Source: an uncultured Bacteroidota bacterium (GTDB lineage: Bacteria; Bacteroidota; Bacteroidia; Chitinophagales; Chitinophagaceae). From it: a stretch of DNA of 5,125 nucleotides. Made by a program: the position numbers and the translations under genes. This document shows, in pieces, positions 1-5,125 of this stretch (within the stretch, counting starts at the first letter, position 1; each line of letters opens with the position of its first letter). Under the pieces are notes generated by a model. It had not been told where the DNA came from. It worked only from the letters and a program-made list of their open reading frames with translations, and did no database searches. The stretch is taken from NCBI GenBank assembly GCA_946887345.1, contig CAMPKR010000201.1:1-5125 (forward strand). The letters run 5' to 3'.

Positions 1-659
1 ATCCCTTTATAACCATCAACGGAATGATATGCCTCTCTGGAAAAAGCCAGGTTGGCGCCATTGCTCATGTTACCCAGTTTGAGCTGATGCACAGCAGCTG
101 TTATGCCCTGCATGCTCATAAAATCTAGTGACTGGAATGTTTGTACAATTGATCCATCAGACGTGAAATCAACAGGTGCTACTATCATCACGGGTTTCTG
201 CTCTTCGTACATCGCAGCGATGTACTTTAACCAATGAGCAGGTGCAATACAGTCGGCATCGGTAGTAAGTATCAGTTCTCCCCTGCTCTTCTCAATTCCG
301 AGTGCAAGTGCCGCTTTCTTGAAAGCCACGGTTTCCTTAGCCTGCAAAGGCAGATCAATGCAACGCACACCAGGATGATCAAAAGACTCCACAACTGCCG
401 TTGTATTATCGGTCGACTGGTCGTTGATCACAATTATTTCAAAGAGATCGCCGGGATAGTTTTGTGCGAGAATCGAAGAAATACAGGCACCTATGTTCGC
501 TTCCTCGTCACGGGCAGGAATGACAATGCTGATGCGGGTCCTGGATCGTGAACCATTTGTTTTAAACACAGGCTGTTGCTCCCAGCCATGCCTGTAGGCA
601 AACATCAGGGCCGCATAAGCCATAGTCAGAAAAAAACAAACGATAAATGGTACCAGCAT
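1..659 (-). CDS. Family 2 glycosyltransferase, N-terminal 219 residues (C-terminus beyond left edge)
   Basis: This frame is open from an ATG at 659 to the window edge, giving 219 residues without a stop. Residues 1-21 form a hydrophobic segment, probably a membrane anchor. A GT-A fold follows: IVIPARDEE at about 45-53 (nucleotide-binding strand), NDQSTDNT at 79-86, and TTDADC at 132-137, whose D134 and D136 form the DxD-type metal and sugar-nucleotide site. GANLAF at 201-206 and VDGY at 214-217 match the region before the catalytic base in processive and related GT2 enzymes. The family transfers a sugar from a nucleotide sugar to a lipid or glycan acceptor, here probably at the inner membrane. 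Donor and acceptor cannot be read from this fragment. The start codon shares one base with the stop of the upstream hydrolase (TGATG), so the two are probably translationally coupled. The family is certain; the specific product is unknown. Confidence 0.9.
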   Translation of the reverse strand, partial: MLVPFIVCFFLTMAYAALMFAYRHGWEQQPVFKTNGSRSRTRISIVIPARDEEANIGACISSILAQNYPGDLFEIIVINDQSTDNTTAVVESFDHPGVRCIDLPLQAKETVAFKKAALALGIEKSRGELILTTDADCIAPAHWLKYIAAMYEEQKPVMIVAPVDFTSDGSIVQTFQSLDFMSMQGITAAVHQLKLGNMSNGANLAFSREAYHSVDGYKG

Positions 660-1510
660 CAGTCGGATAAAAGAGCGGCAGCTATCTGCGGAACGGTTTC
701 CGCATCCAGCAGCCTGTGTCCTTTGTCTAAGATATATAAATGTACGGTATCGAGATTGTCTTTAAAGCGTTGCGCCAGCCGCACTGGGATTATCTTGTCG
801 TGCTGCCCCATATATATATGAACTGGAATACTATGGTTTTGAACCGTTCTGCGCAAATGGGGATCATCTGGCACCAGGTGCCTGAGACAAGGCCAGACTT
901 TTAGTAGAAATGAGCGATTTGACTCAGACCCCAGGTAGTGTTTTGCAAATCCATGGCGATGGTTATCTACCAGGCGCATCTTCCTCAGCCAGTCAAGCAG
1001 ACTGACATAAACCTTCGGCTTTTGCAGAAAATTTTTGAATAGCCCTTTGCCGACACTAGTATTAGTAAGAAAATGATAGAAGCCGTTAAAGACTAGTCCA
1101 TCGGATGCTATAAGTACCACCCTTTCTATCCGCACGGGCACTAATTCAACTATTGATAAAGCAACGCGCCCGCCGATACTGTATCCCATAAGTGACACTT
1201 TATCGACATGCATTTGTTTTTGAAGATCATTTATTAATTCCAGCATATGTCCTTTCTCAAGAGCCGGCTGTGTATCACAATGGCTTTTGCCATGATGCGG
1301 CAGATCGAAAGCATAGATGGTATAGTTGCGGGAAAGATATTTTTCGAACGGCAGGAAAAGAGATGCATCGCTACCATAGCCATGAAAAGCAACCAGCAAC
1401 TTTCTGCCAGTGCCCATCTTCAGATAATGAAGGCGAAAAGGGCCGATATTAATATATCCCGAACTATGATGCATATGGGGCTTCAAATCTACGGAGAAGC
1501 AGGCTTCCAT
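659..1510 (-). CDS. Alpha/beta-fold hydrolase
   Basis: A 283-residue protein counted from the ATG at 1510. A GTG one codon further upstream (1513) would also be in frame, but ATG is preferred; no clear Shine-Dalgarno site decides it. The alpha/beta hydrolase signatures are in order: an oxyanion-hole HG in FHGYGSD near residues 42-48, the nucleophile elbow GYSIGG with Ser111, the acid Asp238 in GQHDK, and the base His265 in DKGHRLL. Between about 135 and 215 lies a variable lid rich in aromatic and basic residues. There is no signal peptide, so it should be cytoplasmic. The catalytic triad supports hydrolysis of an ester, thioester or similar bond, but the substrate cannot be named. It overlaps the downstream glycosyltransferase by one base and is divergent from the acyl-CoA dehydrogenase. 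A link with lipid or surface-glycan metabolism is only suggested by these neighbours. Confidence 0.9.
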   Translation of the reverse strand: MEACFSVDLKPHMHHSSGYINIGPFRLHYLKMGTGRKLLVAFHGYGSDASLFLPFEKYLSRNYTIYAFDLPHHGKSHCDTQPALEKGHMLELINDLQKQMHVDKVSLMGYSIGGRVALSIVELVPVRIERVVLIASDGLVFNGFYHFLTNTSVGKGLFKNFLQKPKVYVSLLDWLRKMRLVDNHRHGFAKHYLGSESNRSFLLKVWPCLRHLVPDDPHLRRTVQNHSIPVHIYMGQHDKIIPVRLAQRFKDNLDTVHLYILDKGHRLLDAETVPQIAAALLSD

Positions 1511-1571
1511 CACCTATTTTTAACAGGCATGAAGGCATAATTTTATTTAGCTTTAGTAAAAATACAGGGAT
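1511..1571. promoter_or_regulatory. Divergent spacer, presumed promoter region for both directions
   Basis: This short AT-rich spacer separates the minus-strand hydrolase from the plus-strand dehydrogenase, so both presumably start transcription in or near it. On the plus strand TAGCTTTA at 1548-1555 matches seven of eight positions of the Bacteroidota -7 element TAnnTTTG, but no TTG lies at the expected distance upstream. No convincing element was found for the minus direction, and no operator-like inverted repeat. The role is inferred from gene layout. Confidence 0.3.
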
Positions 1572-3353
1572 ATGGAAACGCAGCACACAGCATCACTGAA
1601 AGGAGGTAATTTTCTTGTACAGGCATCAGACCCGGCAAATACATTCACCCCCGAGGACTTTAGCGAAGAACAAAAATTGGTTGCGAACACATGCAGGGAA
1701 TTCCTGGATAAGGAAGTGATACCCCATCTCCTGGACCTGGACAAGCAGGAACCGGGGCTTATGCAGTCTCTGCTGGATAAGGCCGGTGAGCTTGGGTTTC
1801 TTGGTGCTGCTTTTCCTGAACAATATGGAGGACTAGGTGAAGACTTTGTAACTGCTACGCTTATAAACGAAGAACTGGGCGGCGGACACTCCTTTGCTGT
1901 GGCCATGGCTGCACACAATGGCATAGGCTCATTACCTATCCTATATTTCGGAACTGAAGAACAGAAGCAGAAATATATACCTAAGCTGGCAACGGGCGAA
2001 ATGAAAGGTGCTTATGCCCTTACAGAACCGGGCTCGGGATCTGATGCTTTGGGAGCGAGAATGACAGCTACCCTGAGCGAAGATGGCAAAAACTATATAC
2101 TTAACGGGCAGAAGATATGGATCACCAATGGTGGCTTTGCTGATGTATTTACCGTATTCGCTAAAATAGATGGTGACAAATTCAGCGCTTTCATAGTAGA
2201 GCGCAACACTCCCGGTCTAAGCTTCGGTGAAGAGGAACATAAAATGGGAATTAAAGGCTCTAGCACCCGCCAGTTGTTCTTTGAGAACTGCTCCGTACCT
2301 GCTGAAAACCTCCTTGGCGAAATAGGTAAAGGCCACATAATAGCCTTTAATATCCTGAACATAGGCCGCCTGAAGCTTTGTGCCGCTGCGCTTGGAGGCT
2401 GTAAGCGTTCTATAAATGCCAGCGTAGTTTATGCTACCACCAGGGAACAATTCAAAACACCTATAGCCAGCTTCGGCGCTATACAGCACAAACTGGCTGA
2501 AATGGTGATCAGGTGCTATGCTACAGAGAGTGCTCTCTACCGAACCTCTAAGTGGATAGATGAAAAAGAACAGGAGCTGCATGCCAAGGGCAAACCATCC
2601 AATGAAACTTTATTGGGCGCTGCCGAAGAGTTCGCAATAGAATGTGCACTGCTAAAAGTATTGGGCTCCGAGAATCTCGACTACATAGTTGACGAGGGCG
2701 TACAGATACATGGCGGTAATGGCTACTCAGATGAATATAACATCTCCCGTGCCTATCGAGACAGCCGCATCAACCGCATCTTCGAAGGAACTAACGAGAT
2801 CAACAGGCTGCTGACGCTGGATATGTACCTCAAGCGCGCTATGAAGGGTCGCATAGATATACTGGGTCCTGCCATGGCAGTGCAGAAAGAACTAATGAGC
2901 ATACCTGACTTCAGTACAGATGATGCGCCTTTTGCTGCCGAACAGAAACTACTGGCCAATTTTAAGAAAGCGATATTGATGTGCGCAGGCGCTGCTGCCC
3001 AAAAACTGATGATGAAGCTGGAAAGCGAACAGGAGATACTGATGCACATAGCAGATATCATATTGGATACCTTCCAGGCGGAGTGCATGCTGCTGCGCAC
3101 TATAAAAATGCACAACGCGGACAATGCCAATGCTGCTTTAGCGCTCGATGCAACAAAGACCTTCATGTGCGATGCAGCCGACCGCATCAACCACTCAGGA
3201 AAGAATGCCATCAATGCCTTCGCCACAGGCGATGAGCTGCGTATGATGCTGATGGGACTGAAACGCTTCACGAAAGCGGAAAACTTCAATACTAAGAATG
3301 CAAGGAGAAGGATAGCAGCTAAGCTGGTGGAAGTTCAGCATTATTGGTTTTAG
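1572..3353 (+). CDS. Acyl-CoA dehydrogenase, long FadE/VLCAD-like type
   Basis: This 593-residue FAD flavoprotein oxidises an acyl-CoA to the trans-2-enoyl-CoA, the first step of beta-oxidation. The alpha-helical N-terminal domain covers about 30-145. The central beta domain has YALTEPGSGSDA at 148-159 and WITNGG at 183-188, which contact FAD and substrate. The C-terminal helical domain has QIHGGNGY at 378-385 and RIFEGTNEINR at 402-412. Glu405 in FEGT aligns with the catalytic base of medium- and very-long-chain enzymes (established for MCAD Glu376). An extra helical region of about 170 residues follows, as in VLCAD and in the about 594-residue FadE (YusJ) of Bacillus subtilis. That favours long-chain substrates, but chain length is not proven. 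The ATG at 1572 gives the family's usual N-terminus with GGNFLV at 11-16. The gene stands alone, without visible fadA or fadB partners, and converges with the methyltransferase. Its last 23 codons recur as a fragment at 3590-3658. Confidence 0.95.
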   Translation: METQHTASLKGGNFLVQASDPANTFTPEDFSEEQKLVANTCREFLDKEVIPHLLDLDKQEPGLMQSLLDKAGELGFLGAAFPEQYGGLGEDFVTATLINEELGGGHSFAVAMAAHNGIGSLPILYFGTEEQKQKYIPKLATGEMKGAYALTEPGSGSDALGARMTATLSEDGKNYILNGQKIWITNGGFADVFTVFAKIDGDKFSAFIVERNTPGLSFGEEEHKMGIKGSSTRQLFFENCSVPAENLLGEIGKGHIIAFNILNIGRLKLCAAALGGCKRSINASVVYATTREQFKTPIASFGAIQHKLAEMVIRCYATESALYRTSKWIDEKEQELHAKGKPSNETLLGAAEEFAIECALLKVLGSENLDYIVDEGVQIHGGNGYSDEYNISRAYRDSRINRIFEGTNEINRLLTLDMYLKRAMKGRIDILGPAMAVQKELMSIPDFSTDDAPFAAEQKLLANFKKAILMCAGAAAQKLMMKLESEQEILMHIADIILDTFQAECMLLRTIKMHNADNANAALALDATKTFMCDAADRINHSGKNAINAFATGDELRMMLMGLKRFTKAENFNTKNARRRIAAKLVEVQHYWF

Positions 3354-3371
3354 TTTGGCGAGATTAAACTT

Positions 3372-3533
3372 TTACTCACCGGACATTTTATTGATGATCC
3401 AACTTATGAACTTGAAAATAAGATAGACAATTGCAATTGTTCCAATAAAAGCCCCAAAAACAATACATAAGATACCATCCAAAAGCGTTCTGAACTGACC
3501 CCCATATCCAGCAGAATAATCATTATCGGCAAG
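3372..3533 (-). pseudogene. Possible remnant of a small membrane protein (C-terminal end)
   Basis: A 53-codon open stretch ends in TAA at 3372-3374. It reads like real protein: a polar start containing NDYSAGYGGQF, then about 25 strongly hydrophobic residues (GILCIVFGAFIG to YLIFKFISWI), then a short charged tail ending KMSGE. This suggests one transmembrane helix. There is no ATG before the helix; an in-frame TTG lies just before it. An in-frame TAA at 3534-3536 closes it off upstream, immediately next to the stop of the methyltransferase-tail fragment. It could be the broken 3' end of a gene or a small protein with a non-ATG start. No family is recognised, and chance cannot be excluded at this length. 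Confidence 0.35.
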
Positions 3534-3536
3534 TTA

Positions 3537-3583
3537 TTACTTCTCTATAAAAAACAACTTCTGTGCAGCTTCCCTGGAGATCA
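3537..3583 (-). pseudogene. Fragment: copy A of the RlmK-type methyltransferase 3' end
   Basis: On the minus strand this piece repeats the last 15 or so codons of the methyltransferase that ends at 4431, in the same orientation. A 26-base run (3549-3574) is identical to 4444-4469. The flanking bases match well with two single-base gaps, for roughly 42 of 48 aligned positions. The stop is TAA instead of TGA, and the final Lys codon is AAG instead of AAA, both silent changes. The two one-base gaps break the frame, so it is not functional. It ends abruptly near 3583, where the dehydrogenase-tail fragment begins. The duplication is directly visible; how it arose is inference. Confidence 0.8.
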
Positions 3584-3589
3584 CCGGGC

Positions 3590-3658
3590 AATTTCAATAT
3601 TAAAGACGCGAGGAGAAGGATAGCTGCAAAGCTAGTGGAAGTGCAGCATTACTTCTTT
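3590..3658 (+). pseudogene. Fragment: second copy of the acyl-CoA dehydrogenase 3' end
   Basis: The 23 codons here align without gaps to the last 23 codons of the dehydrogenase (3282-3350). Twenty of 23 residues are identical, including the block ARRRIAAKLVEVQHY. The differences are Thr to Ile, Asn to Asp and Trp to Phe. At DNA level 56 of 69 bases match, and eight of the 13 changes are silent third-position changes. The source was therefore probably a functional homologue that had already diverged, not a recent copy of the local gene. The stop is missing: the frame continues through 3659-3703 with unrelated residues to TAA at 3704-3706. The in-frame stop at 3548-3550 and the lack of the rest of the enzyme make it a remnant. 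Confidence 0.85.
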
Positions 3659-3695
3659 ACTGCACGATACTCAGTCTACGCGGAGGCCGCATATT

Positions 3696-3727
3696 TTTGT
3701 CAGTAAAAGAATAATATCTTAAATTTG
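3696..3727 (+). promoter_or_regulatory. Bacteroidota-type promoter of the toxin-antitoxin pair
   Basis: TTTG at 3696-3699 and TAAATTTG at 3720-3727 match the Bacteroidota housekeeping sigma consensus (TTTG or TTG, then TAnnTTTG). The spacing is 20 bases, within the accepted range. Transcription would begin only a few bases before the antitoxin ATG at 3736, so the mRNA would be almost leaderless. It is the best promoter match in the window and sits just after the dehydrogenase-tail fragment, so the module carries its own promoter. Type II antitoxins often repress their own promoter, but no clear operator palindrome is seen. Confidence 0.6.
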
Positions 3728-3735
3728 ACGCTGAT

Positions 3736-3939
3736 ATGAACAGCTTGTCAGCATTTATCAAATTGTCCCAACTTCCTAAAAACTTACAGGAAGAGGTCAT
3801 GGATTTTATTGATTTTTTAACCAATAAAAAGAATCGCGACAAAACTCCCAAAAAGCCAAAATTTGGAAGTGCCAAGGGCATGTTTGAAATGAGCCCGGAT
3901 TTTGACGACCCCCTGGATGATTTTAAGGAATACATGTAG
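3736..3939 (+). CDS. vapB: Antitoxin, DUF2281/VapB-like
   Basis: A 67-residue protein. The N-terminal part (about 8-30, LSQLPKNLQEEVMDFIDFL) resembles the start of DUF2281 proteins that pair with PIN-domain toxins. A basic linker follows (KKNRDKTPKKPKFGSAKG, about 31-48). The acidic C-terminal end, with FEMSPDFDDPLDDFKEYM, is typical of the part that wraps around the toxin. Its predicted role is to bind and neutralise the PIN ribonuclease encoded two bases downstream, probably also repressing the operon. The ATG at 3736 is chosen because it begins the family's usual N-terminus and lies just after the promoter. The frame is intact, although its toxin partner is broken. The gene is visibly more AT-rich than the flanking dehydrogenase, consistent with horizontal acquisition. 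Confidence 0.85.
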   Translation: MNSLSAFIKLSQLPKNLQEEVMDFIDFLTNKKNRDKTPKKPKFGSAKGMFEMSPDFDDPLDDFKEYM

Positions 3940-3941
3940 TT

Positions 3942-4317
3942 ATGGGTAATTTACTTGATACTCATACATTGATCTGGTTCATGAATGGAAATGATCAGCT
4001 CTCCTCTAAGGCAAGAAAACAAATCGAGAACGGGACTAATTATGTTAGCATTGCCAGTCTTTGGGATCGCTATAAAGATAAGTATTGGAAAACTAAAACT
4101 ACACTTCTCCTATCCTTCCATATTAGAACAGTTAACGGAAAACAATTTCGACATCTTGCCGATAACATTCGAAGATACATTAAGCATCTCTACTCTTGGG
4201 TTCCATCACCGTGATCCATTTGATAGAATATTAATAGCTCAGAGCATCAATAACAAACTCCAGTTAATAACAAAAGACGAGAGCTTCGGCCTTTACAACA
4301 TTGGAGTAATCTGGTAA
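3942..4317 (+). pseudogene. vapC: PIN-domain toxin, VapC-like, frameshifted at the active-site Glu codon
   Basis: Two frames together give one PIN-domain toxin of about 125 residues, the normal family length. The first frame (3942-4064) encodes LLDTHTLIWF with active-site Asp6 and ends SIASLW. The second (from 4066) continues IAIKISIGKLKL and contains FHHRDPFDRILIAQ, with the third acidic site (Asp92 and Asp95 in restored numbering), then TKDESF and GVIW before TAA. The family motif is SLWEIAIK. Here only a G at 4065 remains of the Glu codon, so two bases are missing and a conserved catalytic acid is lost along with the frame. As written, translation from 3942 gives about 90 residues with a wrong C-terminal half. 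VapC-type toxins are metal-dependent RNases that usually cut tRNA or rRNA; this one should be inactive. The ATG is two bases after the antitoxin stop. A sequencing error or a population variant is possible. Confidence 0.85.
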
Positions 4318-4320
4318 ACA

Positions 4321-4356
4321 CTATTTCTCTCTCAAAAAACAACTCCTACACAGCTT
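4321..4356 (-). pseudogene. Fragment: copy B of the RlmK-type methyltransferase 3' end
   Basis: On the minus strand these 12 codons, including the stop, read KLCRSCFLREK-stop. The true methyltransferase end at 4431 reads KLHRSCFLIEK-stop. No gap is needed: 29 of 36 bases match, and the stop is TAG instead of TGA. Immediately upstream in the same frame is another TAG, so nothing longer is coded. It lies three bases after the toxin stop and 74 bases from the real methyltransferase end, in the same orientation. It is short, so it is less secure alone than copy A, but the shared frame and stop position support homology. Confidence 0.65.
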
Positions 4357-4372
4357 CTAAATTACCTAAAGG

Positions 4373-4414
4373 CTTTTTGCGAATCTTTTCGCTTTCTTGG
4401 CTTCCTTTGCGGTT
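4373..4414. repeat. Degenerate short tandem repeat, GCAAAG-type units
   Basis: Read on the minus strand, this stretch is a string of loose units of about 9-11 bases: CCGCAAAGGA, AGCCAAGAAA, GCGAAAAGATT, CGCAAAAAG. It resembles the degenerate CGCAAAG-rich repeats I recall from intergenic regions of Bacteroidota and other phyla, whose function is unknown to me. It sits between methyltransferase-tail copy B and the real methyltransferase stop. It does not form a clear hairpin, so it is not called a terminator. Confidence 0.45.
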
Positions 4415-4430
4415 CCGGTTTAAATAAAAA

Positions 4431-5125
4431 TCATTTCTCTATCAAAAAACAACTTCTGTGCAGCTTCCCCTGGAAGTCGAAAGGCGTGGTAGCGCCGGTG
4501 ATATCTTTTACTACTGCCGCGGGTATTGCATCTCTGTCTATCTGGAAGCCCCGGTAATTGTTGCTGAAATAGATGCGGCCTGTATCAGTACAGCCTTTTA
4601 ATAGTTGTTTCAACAATTTTACATGATCGCGTTGCACATCAAAGATGTCGTCCATCCGCTTGCTATTTGAGAAGGTGGGCGGGTCGCAGACTATGAGATC
4701 AAAGTAATCGGAAGGCAATTCTGAGTCGATCCATTCCATCACATCAGCATGAATGAAGTGATGCTTTTCGTCCTTGTACAGCTTATTGTACTGCATGTTA
4801 CGTTTGCCCCAGTTGAGGTAAGTCTTGGAGAGATCAATAGATACTACTTCTTCTGCCCCACCCGCGGCTGCATACACACTGAATGAACCTGTATAGCAAA
4901 ACAGGTTCAGTACTTTTTTTTCCTTAGCCTCATCCCGCACCATACCACGGGTTATGCGGTGATCGAGAAACAGGCCGGTATCCAGGTAGTCAGTAAGATT
5001 GATGATAAAGCTCAGTCCGCCCTCAGGCACAATGCGTTCTACTTTCTCCTCAGCGAACTTTTCATACTGACCCTGCCTTCCGGCTTTCCGCTGGCGGACT
5101 TTCATGAAAATATTGTCTTGTGAGA
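4431..5125 (-). CDS. rlmK: RlmK-type 23S rRNA guanine-N7 methyltransferase, C-terminal part (5' end beyond right edge)
   Basis: A class I SAM-dependent methyltransferase. Positions below count from the internal Met at 5105. The signatures closely match the RlmK half of Escherichia coli RlmKL, which makes m7G2069 in 23S rRNA: NLTDYLDTGLFLDHR at 36-50, motif I LNLFCYTGS at 66-74, the ribose-binding Asp91 in SIDLSKTYL, DPPTFSNSKR at 141-150, FDVQRDH at 155-161 and FSNNYRGF at 180-187. The frame stays open past 5105 to the window edge and reads SQDNIF before that Met, matching the ENVF-V stretch of the E. coli protein. The Met is therefore internal and the gene starts further right. Whether it is a stand-alone RlmK or the end of an RlmKL fusion cannot be seen. 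The protein is cytoplasmic and acts in ribosome assembly. The gene converges with the dehydrogenase, and its 3' end recurs at 3537-3583 and 4321-4356. Confidence 0.9.
   Translation of the reverse strand, partial: SQDNIFMKVRQRKAGRQGQYEKFAEEKVERIVPEGGLSFIINLTDYLDTGLFLDHRITRGMVRDEAKEKKVLNLFCYTGSFSVYAAAGGAEEVVSIDLSKTYLNWGKRNMQYNKLYKDEKHHFIHADVMEWIDSELPSDYFDLIVCDPPTFSNSKRMDDIFDVQRDHVKLLKQLLKGCTDTGRIYFSNNYRGFQIDRDAIPAAVVKDITGATTPFDFQGKLHRSCFLIEK

Noticed and set aside
2753..3289. Long minus-strand open frame (178 codons) inside the dehydrogenase gene
   Set aside because: It is antisense to conserved dehydrogenase sequence, is rich in Ser, Ala and Ile as such shadows are, and resembles no known family.
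3354..3371. Transcription terminator after the dehydrogenase
   Set aside because: No GC-rich hairpin followed by a T-run is present between the stop and the next feature.
3427..3440. Perfect 14-base palindrome ACAATTGCAATTGT
   Set aside because: It is AT-rich, lies inside the possible membrane-protein remnant, is not next to any promoter, and has no T-run to make it a terminator.
3657..3935. A 92-codon minus-strand open frame opposite the antitoxin
   Set aside because: It lies antisense to the recognisable antitoxin, which explains its length. Only its last codons, outside the antitoxin gene, are kept as a weak observation.
5103..5105. ATG at 5105 as the start of the methyltransferase
   Set aside because: The frame continues upstream without a stop, and its residues match the region before the corresponding Val in E. 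coli RlmKL, so this Met is internal.

Overview
The window looks chromosomal and most likely comes from a member of the Bacteroidota, perhaps near the Chitinophaga/Sphingobacteria group. The gene families point that way, as do the lack of clear Shine-Dalgarno sites and a TTTG-N20-TAAATTTG promoter that fits the Bacteroidota consensus. The phylum call is fairly safe; the finer placement is an impression.

Left block, minus strand (1-1510): a serine alpha/beta hydrolase is followed, with a one-base TGATG overlap, by a family 2 glycosyltransferase that runs off the left edge. They are probably co-transcribed. A spacer of about 60 bases separates them from a divergent plus-strand gene.

Centre (1572-3353): one complete 593-residue acyl-CoA dehydrogenase of the long FadE/VLCAD-like type, for the first step of fatty-acid beta-oxidation.

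Right edge, minus strand (4431-5125): the C-terminal part of an RlmK-type 23S rRNA guanine-N7 methyltransferase, convergent with the dehydrogenase. Its true start lies outside the window.

The unusual part is the stretch of about 1.1 kb between these two convergent genes (3354-4430). It holds short, diverged copies of the 3' ends of both neighbours, in the same orientation as their parents. One is a copy of the dehydrogenase tail (3590-3658). Two are copies of the methyltransferase tail (3537-3583 and 4321-4356). Many differences are synonymous, so these pieces probably derive from homologous genes that had diverged under selection. Between the copies lie a possible membrane-protein remnant (3372-3533, minus) and a VapBC-like toxin-antitoxin pair (3736-4317) with its own promoter. 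The antitoxin is intact. The PIN-domain toxin has lost two bases exactly at its conserved second acidic active-site codon, so it is frameshifted. The layout reads as two stacked 'dehydrogenase tail - cargo - methyltransferase tail' units in front of the real methyltransferase, as if this intergenic slot has repeatedly received foreign DNA. A degenerate GCAAAG-type repeat lies next to the methyltransferase stop.
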